This document shows, in pieces, positions 1 through 5,858 of a DNA stretch of 6,778 nucleotides (position 1 is its first letter; each line of letters opens with the position of its first letter). The stretch covers positions 1 to 6,778 of the forward strand of contig JACCSZ010000082.1 in the NCBI GenBank assembly GCA_013812695.1, written 5' to 3'. The DNA comes from Gemmatimonadales bacterium (GTDB taxonomy: Bacteria; Gemmatimonadota; Gemmatimonadetes; Gemmatimonadales; GWC2-71-9). Below the pieces are notes generated by a model that saw only the letters and a program-made list of their open reading frames with translations, ran no database searches and was not told the origin of the DNA. The translations under genes were made by a program, and so were the position numbers.

Positions 1-1547
1 GCCCCGCCGTACGCCGCGAGGTTCTCCTTGATTTCCCAGGCGACCTTGCCCTTCATCGGATCCCAGGCGATGAACCGGCCACGGTGGCCGCCGGGGCCCG
101 GGAACATCCGCACGATCGCGCCGACGTACGGCTGACCGGCGCTGTACTTCACCTCGACACCCTCGTAGTCCATGCAGATGTGGTTGGTCGGAACGTAGAA
201 CATCCCGGTCATCGGCGAGTAGGCCGCCGGCTGCTGGTCCTTGAAGCCGATGGCGGCCGGGCAGATGCCCTCGCCGTTCTTCTTCGAGGAGGTGCCGTAC
301 TTCGGATCCTTGACGGGAACGCCGGTCGCGACGACGCCCTCAACCGGGGTGCCGGTGCCCGCGTTCTTGGCCCAGTTGATCGGGCCGTACGCGTTGGCGA
401 CGATGACCTTGCCGTTGGTGCGGTCGAGCGTGTAGCCGATGCCATTCCGGTCGAAGTGGCCGAGCAGCTTCTTGCCGCGGCTCTCGAACAGGATGTTCTC
501 GTTCACGCCGTCGTAGTCCCACTCATCGTGGGGGGTCATCTGGTAGGCCCACTTCACCCGCCCGGCGTCCGGGCTGCGCGCGAAGATCGTCATCGACCAC
601 TTGTTGTCGCCCGGCCGCTGGTCGGGGTTCCAGGTGCCCGGGTTGCCGACGCTGTAGTAGAAGAGGTCGAGCTCGGGGTCGTAGGAATACCAGCCCCAGG
701 TGGTGCCCCCGCCCCGCTTCCACTCGTCGCCCTGCCAGGTCGAGACGCCGAGGTCCTTGCCCTTGTGCGACGGATAGTTCACGTTCGCGTCGCCGTCGAT
801 GAGGACTTCGCTGTCCGGCCCGGTGCTGTAGCCGGTCCACATGTGGGCACCGGTGTTGGCGTCGACAGCCGTGACGCGGCCGCGCACGCCGAACTCACCG
901 CCCGAGATTCCCATGATGACCATTTCCTTGCCCGACTTGCTCTTGATGTAGATCGGGGCGTTGGTCATCGTGGCGCCCTGCTTGTAACCGGTGGCCTCGG
1001 GCCCGGCCTTGGACTTCTCCGGGTGCTTGGCCTTCCACAGCTCCTTGCCGCTCTTGGCGTCGAGGGCGATCAGCTCACCCTGCAGCGCCTGGATGTAGAT
1101 CTTGCCGCTCGGGCTGTAGGCCGTCCCGCGGTTGACCAGGTCGCAGCACGCGATGGGAATCGCGTCGGGCGACTGGTTCGGCACGTACTTCCACACCTGC
1201 GGCGCGCCGGCCTTGGAGAGGTCGAGCGCGTACACGATGTTCGGGAAGGACGTGTTGACGTACATCATGTTGCCGACCACGAGCGGATTGCCTTCCTGAC
1301 CTCGTAGCGTGCCGAGCGAGAACGACCAGACCGGCCGGAGCTCGGCGACGTTGGACGTCGTGATCTGCTTGAGCGGGCTGAAGCGCTGCAAGCTGGCGTC
1401 ACGACCGGTCATGTGCCATTCGCCCTCGGGCGCGCCGTGGGTCCAAGCCCCCGACCGCGCCGCCTGGGCGGTGGCGGACGCTGCGATGGCTACGCTCAGC
1501 CCCGCCGCGATTCCGCCAGACACCACCTGCTGTGTAAAACGGTTCAT
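1..1547 (-). CDS. xoxF: Lanthanide-type PQQ methanol dehydrogenase XoxF (partial, C-terminus beyond left edge)
   Basis: Periplasmic quinoprotein that oxidises methanol (and possibly formaldehyde), passing electrons to a c-type cytochrome. 515 codons are present; XoxF proteins are about 600 residues, so roughly the last 85-100 are missing. Residues 1-29 look like a Sec signal peptide (basic start, hydrophobic core, likely cleavage near ATAQA). Seen in the sequence: the adjacent Cys134-Cys135 pair that forms the unusual vicinal disulfide of methanol dehydrogenases; a second Cys429/Cys458 pair with the family's spacing; GISGGEFGVRG with Glu218; the WGWYSYDP PQQ-pocket segment (284-291); Asn302 in VGNPGTWNP; and WDYDGVNE with catalytic Asp344 and the extra Asp346. 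Glu218, Asn302, Asp344 and Asp346 match the lanthanide ligands of XoxF, whereas calcium-type MxaF has Ala at the position of Asp346. The start is supported by the signal peptide and a TGAGG motif upstream. The exact XoxF clade cannot be told here. Confidence 0.95.
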   Translation of the reverse strand, partial: MNRFTQQVVSGGIAAGLSVAIAASATAQAARSGAWTHGAPEGEWHMTGRDASLQRFSPLKQITTSNVAELRPVWSFSLGTLRGQEGNPLVVGNMMYVNTSFPNIVYALDLSKAGAPQVWKYVPNQSPDAIPIACCDLVNRGTAYSPSGKIYIQALQGELIALDAKSGKELWKAKHPEKSKAGPEATGYKQGATMTNAPIYIKSKSGKEMVIMGISGGEFGVRGRVTAVDANTGAHMWTGYSTGPDSEVLIDGDANVNYPSHKGKDLGVSTWQGDEWKRGGGTTWGWYSYDPELDLFYYSVGNPGTWNPDQRPGDNKWSMTIFARSPDAGRVKWAYQMTPHDEWDYDGVNENILFESRGKKLLGHFDRNGIGYTLDRTNGKVIVANAYGPINWAKNAGTGTPVEGVVATGVPVKDPKYGTSSKKNGEGICPAAIGFKDQQPAAYSPMTGMFYVPTNHICMDYEGVEVKYSAGQPYVGAIVRMFPGPGGHRGRFIAWDPMKGKVAWEIKENLAAYGG

Positions 1548-1553
1548 AACTGA

Positions 1554-1558
1554 CCTCA
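1554..1558 (-). promoter_or_regulatory. Ribosome binding site of xoxF
   Basis: TGAGG on the minus strand, six bases before the xoxF ATG. It is a good Shine-Dalgarno match and fixes the start that gives the complete signal peptide. Confidence 0.7.
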
Positions 1559-1572
1559 GGATGAAGGGTGGT

Positions 1573-1588
1573 TCTACTGCTCTACTGC
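1573..1588 (-). repeat. 8-bp tandem duplication in the xoxF 5' leader
   Basis: GCAGTAGA occurs twice head-to-tail on the minus strand, ending 25 bases before the xoxF start codon and just upstream of its ribosome binding site. Both copies are exact. It could be a small slippage product or a paired recognition element in the untranslated leader; the sequence alone does not decide. Confidence 0.6.
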
Positions 1589-1746
1589 AATCGGCTGCCA
1601 CGTGCTGCGAATGCCGGAGCGATGAAGGCGGCGACTGGGCTCGAGTGCCGCTTGTGGAGACCGGTGCGGGCCGTACTCGGCCACCGCGCGGTCCCCGCGC
1701 TCGCTGCGGGAGGGGGTTCGCCCTGATGTACGCCTCGAGACGCCTT

Positions 1747-1760
1747 CGCGGATGTCCGCG
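1747..1760. repeat. 14-bp GC-rich palindrome
   Basis: CGCGGA-TG-TCCGCG is a perfect inverted repeat with 6-bp arms and a 2-base centre. The composition is very GC-rich, so chance is plausible. Its place in the xoxF leader makes it a possible operator half-site pair, but there is no further support. Confidence 0.35.
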
Positions 1761-1774
1761 GGCGCGCCGCGGCG

Positions 1775-1927
1775 TCAGGGCACCGGGCCGTGCTCAAGCA
1801 CGAGGCAATATGATGGAAAGAGGCAATATGATGGAAAGATGAAGGACGACCGAACGGAGGGACCGACGATGAGGATGAAGCAGGCGCACGCCAACACGGC
1901 GGCACGTTGCGCCATGCGCCGCGCCAT
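1775..1927 (-). CDS. Possible 50-residue small ORF with signal-like N-terminus (doubtful)
   Basis: An ATG-started frame in the xoxF leader, too short to be taken as a gene on its own. It opens with a basic stretch (MARRMAQR), then a hydrophobic run of about 14 residues (AAVLACACFILIVG), like a signal peptide or membrane anchor. It then reads through the 18-bp tandem repeat in frame, giving FPSYCL twice, and stops within 20 residues. No clear Shine-Dalgarno sequence precedes it; the ATG lies inside the downstream arm of a hairpin. No homologue is recognised. It could be a leader peptide, the remnant of a lost exported protein, or a chance frame; chance is the most likely. Confidence 0.15.
   Translation of the reverse strand: MARRMAQRAAVLACACFILIVGPSVRSSFIFPSYCLFPSYCLVLEHGPVP
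1790..1801. promoter_or_regulatory. 12-bp palindrome, possible operator
   Basis: GTGCT-TG-AGCAC (minus strand) is an inverted repeat with perfect 5-bp arms. It directly abuts the 18-bp tandem repeat with no base in between. A palindrome joined to an AT-rich direct repeat in a promoter-bearing leader is the layout expected of a regulator-binding region, but no known regulator is recognised from the motif. Confidence 0.35.
1802..1837. repeat. 18-bp tandem direct repeat, two exact copies
   Basis: GAGGCAATATGATGGAAA occurs at 1802-1819 and again at 1820-1837 with no mismatch, followed by two further matching bases. It is distinctly richer in A and T than the surrounding DNA. The 18-bp period is under two helical turns. 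It lies about 255 bases upstream of the xoxF start codon. It may be a recent slippage duplication or a duplicated protein-binding site. Confidence 0.9.
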
Positions 1928-1940
1928 GGATTCATGGCGC
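1921..1940. repeat. Perfect 8-bp-stem hairpin
   Basis: GCGCCATG and CATGGCGC are exact reverse complements separated by the 4-base loop GATT. The arm GCGCCATG is partly echoed just outside, at 1910-1917. No run of U follows in the direction of transcription, so it is not a standard intrinsic terminator. It would fold strongly in RNA from either strand. Confidence 0.7.
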
Positions 1941-2056
1941 CGGGAGACGAGATCGACATCGTGCCAACGGTGTAAGCGAACGGGAACAAACCCATCTCAC
2001 CCCTCAGCGTCGCCGCTGAACCGCATTGTGTGTCAGTGATTAGCTGCACTGGAGGA

Positions 2057-2080
2057 GGCGGTGATCCCTGTAGTACCGCC
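2057..2080. repeat. Loose inverted repeat downstream of mptG
   Basis: GGCGGT and ACCGCC form 6-bp arms around a 12-base loop. It lies about 100 bases past the mptG stop and could be a weak transcript-end stem, but it lacks a following U tract. Confidence 0.25.
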
Positions 2081-2153
2081 GTATCGTCCTTGGTGTTCCA
2101 GACCGCCCAGGGGCATCAGCCAGGTCGCCGACTATGGGAGGCGTAGAGGGGCC

Positions 2154-2182
2154 AGTATACATCGTGCAAAATGAACTGTCAA
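2154..2182 (-). promoter_or_regulatory. Near-consensus sigma70-type promoter reading towards xoxF
   Basis: On the minus strand TTGACA (2182-2177) is followed after exactly 17 bases by TATACT (2159-2154). This is a perfect -35 box, a -10 box with one mismatch to TATAAT, and the optimal spacing. The mptG stop codon TGA is part of the -35 box. Transcription would start near 2147 and run through the 600-base leader into xoxF. Such a strong match is unlikely by chance in DNA this GC-rich, although no transcript evidence is available and the distance to the gene is large. Confidence 0.6.
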
Positions 2183-3165
2183 TCACGCACTTCGGTCCCT
2201 TCGGCCCTCCAGACACGGGCTCCAGCGCCCGAGAAGCCTCCCTCGAAAACCTGCCCGCCGGTCCCCAGCGCCGCCGCGGCGGCTTCGGCCAGCGCACGGC
2301 CAGCCCTCTCGCTCTCCGCGAGCCCGTACACCGCCGGACCCCAGGAGCTCTGTCCTACCCCGGCCGCTCCCCATTCCGCCATCCGCCGGACCAGCGTCTC
2401 CGAGGGACCTGGGGCAAAGATGCCGCCCTGCTGCGAGGCGAACCACGCGCCCGTGGTCCGCTGCACTTCTGTCAGCGCGGCACCGAAGCTCGGCAGATCG
2501 GCCTCGACCAGCGCCGGGAGGAGCTGCATCAACACCAGATGGGCGACGCGCTCCACCTGGCGCTCCGGCGGGGGTGGCAACCGCTCGAACGCCGCGGCCT
2601 CGGCGTCGCCGCTCAGGCCGGGCGCGCCATCCGGCACCGCAACCACGCAGCGCCAGCCGTCGGGAATGGGAAAGCGGGCCAGCAGCGGAGCGATCTTGTC
2701 CGTGCCCGGCCGCCGGCCACCCTCCACGATGAAACCGCCCAGCGCGAAGGTCCAGGTGCCGATCGCGGAGCGGCGGCCGCGCCCCACGGCGCCGGCCAGG
2801 GCCGGCGCATCGCTTGGCAGATCGTGCAGCTCCGCCAAGGCTCGAGCCACCGCCAGCCCCAGTTGGGTGCCGGAACCCAGGCCGCTGTGCGGCGGAATGT
2901 GACGGTGCACAGCGAGACACGCCCCGCCGCCGAGACCGTGATGGGCCAGGAACGAATGCGCGAATAGGGCGGCGCGGTCCGAGTCCGGACCGCTGGCGCT
3001 CACCCGATCCGCGAGCGTCGCCTCCAGGAGCAGGGAGGGCGCCGGTACCGCGGCGCCCAGCCCGCCGAACCGCCGGCCGAGGGCGCCATGGAGGTCCAGG
3101 ACGCCGAAGTGGAGCCGCGCCCCGGTTTCGACGAACACGCTCCGGCCATTACCGGGAGCGGACAT
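2179..3165 (-). CDS. mptG: Beta-ribofuranosylaminobenzene 5'-phosphate synthase (beta-RFAP synthase)
   Basis: Condenses p-aminobenzoate with phosphoribosyl pyrophosphate, releasing CO2 and pyrophosphate; this is the first committed step of the arylamine half of tetrahydromethanopterin. 328 residues, a normal length for the family. It shows the GHMP-kinase-like fold: an N-terminal GARLHFGVLDL segment (15-25), the glycine loop PPHSGLGSGTQLG (91-103), the family-typical segment SAIGTWTFALGGFIVEGG (133-150), and SSWGPAVYGL near the C-terminus (273-282). The chosen ATG overlaps the preceding DUF447 gene by 17 bases; a GTG nine codons later (3138) would leave a short gap instead and cannot be excluded. 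The last gene of the operon; its stop codon lies inside the promoter that faces xoxF. Cytoplasmic, with no signal peptide. Confidence 0.93.
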   Translation of the reverse strand: MSAPGNGRSVFVETGARLHFGVLDLHGALGRRFGGLGAAVPAPSLLLEATLADRVSASGPDSDRAALFAHSFLAHHGLGGGACLAVHRHIPPHSGLGSGTQLGLAVARALAELHDLPSDAPALAGAVGRGRRSAIGTWTFALGGFIVEGGRRPGTDKIAPLLARFPIPDGWRCVVAVPDGAPGLSGDAEAAAFERLPPPPERQVERVAHLVLMQLLPALVEADLPSFGAALTEVQRTTGAWFASQQGGIFAPGPSETLVRRMAEWGAAGVGQSSWGPAVYGLAESERAGRALAEAAAAALGTGGQVFEGGFSGAGARVWRAEGTEVRD

Positions 3166-3694
3166 ACCCCGTCAGCATGTCCATCGCCTCCCGCTCGCGC
3201 GGCCCGGCGGTCTTGTCCACGACGACCTGGAGGCGGGCATATTCCGCGCGGATGTCGTCCGCCGGAAGGAGATGTGTGCGCGTCGCGAGGATCGCGGCCT
3301 CGAGCACCGCGTGGCGCGCCCGATTGAAGCCCAGGAACTCGCGGCGGATGCCCTGGTGGACCACCCGCGCCTCGATCCGCGATCGGGGCGGCGTGTCGTC
3401 GATCGCGACGATCTCGAGCTCCCGCCACGAGGTGGCCGCTTCCAGCACCGCCCCGCGGACGACGGTCGCCGGCACCCACGGAAACTGGGGGCTGGAGATT
3501 GCGCCCTGCGCGAACAGCATGGCATCATCCGTCAGGTTCACGATGGCCGCGCGGGTGTCGCGCACGTTGCGGAAGGTGGTGGTCTCGAGGAACGGCTTCA
3601 GCACGATCGTGGTCTCGTTCCACTCGACGCCCATGGGCGCGAAGTTGATCGTGCCGTCCGGCGCCATGGACGTCAGGATGGATTCGATGATCAC
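3149..3694 (-). CDS. DUF447-family protein linked to H4MPT synthesis
   Basis: 181-residue soluble protein, with no signal or membrane segment. The N-terminal pattern IIESILTSM..DGTINFAPMGVEW, followed by VLKPFLETTTFRNVRDTRAAIVNLTDDA, is typical of the DUF447 family, which resembles flavin-reductase-like split barrels. The family occurs in methanogens and in H4MPT-using bacteria, commonly beside beta-RFAP synthase. Its reaction is not known to me; a flavin-binding or pterin-related role is inference from fold resemblance and context. The GTG start is chosen because it places the family's conserved beginning at residue 2 and forms a 4-base GTGA overlap with the pabA stop. The reading frame stays open further upstream, but only inside pabA. 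It overlaps mptG by 17 bases. Confidence 0.85.
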   Translation of the reverse strand: MIIESILTSMAPDGTINFAPMGVEWNETTIVLKPFLETTTFRNVRDTRAAIVNLTDDAMLFAQGAISSPQFPWVPATVVRGAVLEAATSWRELEIVAIDDTPPRSRIEARVVHQGIRREFLGFNRARHAVLEAAILATRTHLLPADDIRAEYARLQVVVDKTAGPREREAMDMLTGYVRSR

Positions 3695-4365
3695 CGCACG
3701 AGATCCACCGAGGGCGGATGCGACGCCAGGGTGCTCGTGTCGGGACCAAACGGCACGAGCGCGCCGTCGGCGGCGAACGGCAGGGTCCGTGGCGTGGCGG
3801 GCACGCCGTGCAGGAAGTGGTCGACCAGCCGGTAGCCGTGCTCGGTCAACACCGACTCGGGGTGAAACTGCACCCCGTGCACCGGGTGCCGGGTATGCCG
3901 CACGGCCATGATCTCGCCGTCCTCCGAGCTCGCGATCACCTCGAGCTCCGGCGGCACCGACGCGGGCGCGATGACGAGCGAGTGATAGCGCGTCGCCCGG
4001 AAGGGCGTGGGCAGGCCCGCGAAGATGCCGGCGTTCCGGTGGTGAATCAGCGACGTCTTTCCGTGCATCGGCCGCCCGGCCCGGACGATCTCGCCCCCAT
4101 ACGCCGCGCCGATGCACTGGTGGCCCAGGCAGACGCCGAGGATCGGGATCCGGTGCCCGAGCCGCCGGACGACCTCGGTCGAGATGCCCGCCTCGGCCGG
4201 CGAGCACGGCCCCGGCGAGATGATGATGTGAGACGGCGCCATGACCGCGACGTCGTCCACCGTGAGGGCGTTGTGCCGGTGCACCACCGGCGTCCCGCCC
4301 AGCTCGCGGACGTAGCGGGCCAGGTTGTAGACGAACGAGTCGTAGTTGTCGAGCAGGAGGATCAT
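3691..4365 (-). CDS. pabA: Aminodeoxychorismate synthase component II, glutamine amidotransferase
   Basis: Hydrolyses glutamine and supplies ammonia to PabB for amination of chorismate. A class I amidotransferase domain with the full triad: Cys79 in GVCLGHQ, His168 and Glu170 in HPES. The N-terminus MILLLDNYDSFVYNL and the oxyanion-region SPGPCSP (50-56) are standard for the TrpG/PabA family. 224 residues, about 35 longer than usual; the extra part is a Pro/Ser/Thr-containing tail after residue 188. TrpG and PabA cannot be told apart by this subunit alone; the name follows its partner, which has the PabB signature, and the H4MPT context. It could also serve tryptophan synthesis if it is the only copy in the genome. 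Its ATG overlaps the pabB stop by four bases (ATGA). Confidence 0.92.
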   Translation of the reverse strand: MILLLDNYDSFVYNLARYVRELGGTPVVHRHNALTVDDVAVMAPSHIIISPGPCSPAEAGISTEVVRRLGHRIPILGVCLGHQCIGAAYGGEIVRAGRPMHGKTSLIHHRNAGIFAGLPTPFRATRYHSLVIAPASVPPELEVIASSEDGEIMAVRHTRHPVHGVQFHPESVLTEHGYRLVDHFLHGVPATPRTLPFAADGALVPFGPDTSTLASHPPSVDLVR

Positions 4366-5858
4366 GGTCCGGCCAGCGCTTCGATCAGCGCGCGCGCCTT
4401 GTCCAGAGTTTCCCGGTATTCGAGCTCCGGGTCGGAGTCGGCCACGATGCCGCCGCCCGCCTGGAAGTATACCCGTCCCCTCACAGCCAGATAGGTCCGG
4501 ATGACGATGCTCGTATCCATGGCACCGGTCGTTGAAACGTACCCGATCGATCCGCAGTAGATGCCGCGCTGCGACGGCTCGAGCTCGGCGATGATCTCCA
4601 TCGCCCGGACCTTGGGGGCGCCGGTAATCGAGCCCCCCGGGAACGCCGCCCGCAGCAGGTCGACAGCGTCGGCGGCGGGATCGAGCTCGCCGATTACGGT
4701 CGATACCAGGTGGTGGACCGTGGGGTGCTGCTCGAGCGCAAACAGCTCGGGGACGCGGACCGTCCCCGGCCGGCACACGCGCGACAGGTCGTTCCGGAGC
4801 AGGTCCACGATCATGACGTTCTCGGCCCGGTCCTTGTCGCTCTCCGACAGCGCGCGGCCCAGCGCGGCGTCGTGCATCGGGCCCAGGCCACGGGGACGGG
4901 TGCCCTTGATCGGGCGGGTTTCCACCTGCCGGCTCGTCCCGTCCAGGCGCAGGAACCGCTCGGGGGAGGCGCTCATGACGCGGAGATCGTCGAAATCCAG
5001 GTAGGCGGCAAAGGCGGCGGGATTGCCGCGCCGAAGCCGAGCGTACAGATCGAAAGCGGTCTCGGCCAGCGGCGCCCGGAAACGCTGCGAGAGGTTGGCT
5101 TGGAAGATGTCACCCGCGACGATGTAGTCGCGGACGCGGGTGACTGCATCGAGGTATCCGCGATGGGTAAAGGTCGACCGCAGGCCGATCGGCTCTGCGC
5201 CCTCGACGCCGAGGACCGGATAGGAGGGCGCCTCGACCAGCTCGGGCGGCGATTCGACGGATCGATTCGGTGGCCGGGGCGGGCGCGCCGGCCCCCGGAG
5301 TCGCTCCAGGACCATCGCCAGGCGGGCTTGAGCGCGGGCGCTCCGGCCGGGCCCGGGCTCGGGGAGGCCCGTCGACACGACCCAGGCCGTCTCGACCCGG
5401 TGGTCCCAGGTGATCACCCAGTCGTACAAGCCGAGCATCAGGTCGGGGATCGCCAGGTCATCGAACCGCGCGGCGGGCAGCCGCTCGAGCACCGCGCCGT
5501 AGTCGTAGCCGACGTATCCGGCCGCGCCGCCCTGGAACGGCGGCAGTCCGGGCACGGGCTCGGCCCTGAACGGCGCGAGCAGGTCGCGGAGGACCGTGAG
5601 CGGGTCGGCTTGGACCGGCGTCCACGGCAGGCCGGGGCCGCCGAGCTCCGTGCGCCTGCCCTTGCTCCGCACCACGCGCGCGGGGTCGGCCGCCAGAAAG
5701 GAATGGTGGCCGAGCTGACGGCTCTCGCCCGCGAGGGCGGTGCCGGTGGCGCTATCGAGAAAGAGCAGGTAGGGCAGGTCGAGGAATCGGCCGACGACTT
5801 CGATCGGATCGCCCGGCGCTCCCAGATTTTCGACCAGCGGCGCGAACCGCCCGCTCAT
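4362..5858 (-). CDS. pabB: Aminodeoxychorismate synthase component I
   Basis: Converts chorismate plus ammonia (from PabA) to 4-amino-4-deoxychorismate, the precursor of p-aminobenzoate. 498 residues: an N-terminal region with YLLFLDSA (30-37), a proline- and arginine-rich linker around residues 190-225, then a complete chorismate-binding domain. The decisive segment is PIKGTRPRG with Lys318; aminodeoxychorismate synthases have this Lys, whereas anthranilate synthases (TrpE) have Ala (PIAGT). Other conserved parts are AGDIFQANLSQRF, DRAENVMIVDLLRNDL, HHLVSTVIGEL, GGSITGAPK and GGGIVADSDPELEYRET. There is no fused PabC lyase. The ATG at 5858 is preferred over an ATG 69 bases upstream, because it forms an ATGA overlap with the preceding gene and removes an unconserved basic, proline-rich stretch. 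No Shine-Dalgarno sequence precedes it, which suggests translational coupling. Confidence 0.94.
   Translation of the reverse strand: MSGRFAPLVENLGAPGDPIEVVGRFLDLPYLLFLDSATGTALAGESRQLGHHSFLAADPARVVRSKGRRTELGGPGLPWTPVQADPLTVLRDLLAPFRAEPVPGLPPFQGGAAGYVGYDYGAVLERLPAARFDDLAIPDLMLGLYDWVITWDHRVETAWVVSTGLPEPGPGRSARAQARLAMVLERLRGPARPPRPPNRSVESPPELVEAPSYPVLGVEGAEPIGLRSTFTHRGYLDAVTRVRDYIVAGDIFQANLSQRFRAPLAETAFDLYARLRRGNPAAFAAYLDFDDLRVMSASPERFLRLDGTSRQVETRPIKGTRPRGLGPMHDAALGRALSESDKDRAENVMIVDLLRNDLSRVCRPGTVRVPELFALEQHPTVHHLVSTVIGELDPAADAVDLLRAAFPGGSITGAPKVRAMEIIAELEPSQRGIYCGSIGYVSTTGAMDTSIVIRTYLAVRGRVYFQAGGGIVADSDPELEYRETLDKARALIEALAGP

Larger units (their letters stand above)
1548..2178 (-). other. Long non-coding leader upstream of xoxF
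   Basis: This 631-base stretch separates mptG from xoxF and carries no convincing protein gene on either strand; the open frames through it have no recognisable domains and biased, low-complexity composition. No tRNA or rRNA is apparent. In transcription order it contains the promoter boxes near 2154-2182 (which extend slightly beyond it), a loose 6-bp inverted repeat (2057-2080), a perfect hairpin (1921-1940), an 18-bp tandem repeat (1802-1837) touching a 12-bp palindrome (1790-1801), a 14-bp palindrome (1747-1760), a 5-bp-arm GC-rich hairpin (1694-1710), and an 8-bp tandem repeat (1573-1588). If transcription starts near 2147 the untranslated leader is about 600 bases, long enough for a structured regulatory RNA or a small RNA; that is inference. 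Confidence 0.7.

Noticed and set aside
84..1307. 407-codon plus-strand open frame
   Set aside because: Antisense to xoxF; its Arg/Val/Asp-rich translation has no domain and mirrors the high-GC codon bias of the real gene, which carries all the catalytic motifs.
1802..1837. CRISPR array or mobile-element end
   Set aside because: Only two directly adjacent copies with no spacer, no inverted terminal repeats, and no transposase or cas gene nearby.
1582..2049. 155-codon minus-strand frame in the xoxF leader
   Set aside because: No domain, Ser/Ala/Pro/Arg-rich translation, no ribosome binding site, and it reads straight through repeats and palindromes.
2057..2080. Intrinsic terminator after mptG
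   Set aside because: Only a 6-bp stem with a 12-base loop, and no U tract follows in the direction of transcription.
2134..3911. Several long plus-strand frames (2134-2967, 2171-2902, 2814-3911)
   Set aside because: All are antisense to mptG, the DUF447 gene and pabA; they overlap each other and show low-complexity composition.
3691..5858. Assignment of the pair as anthranilate synthase (trpE/trpG)
   Set aside because: The large subunit has PIKGT with Lys, not the PIAGT of TrpE, and the neighbours consume p-aminobenzoate rather than anthranilate.
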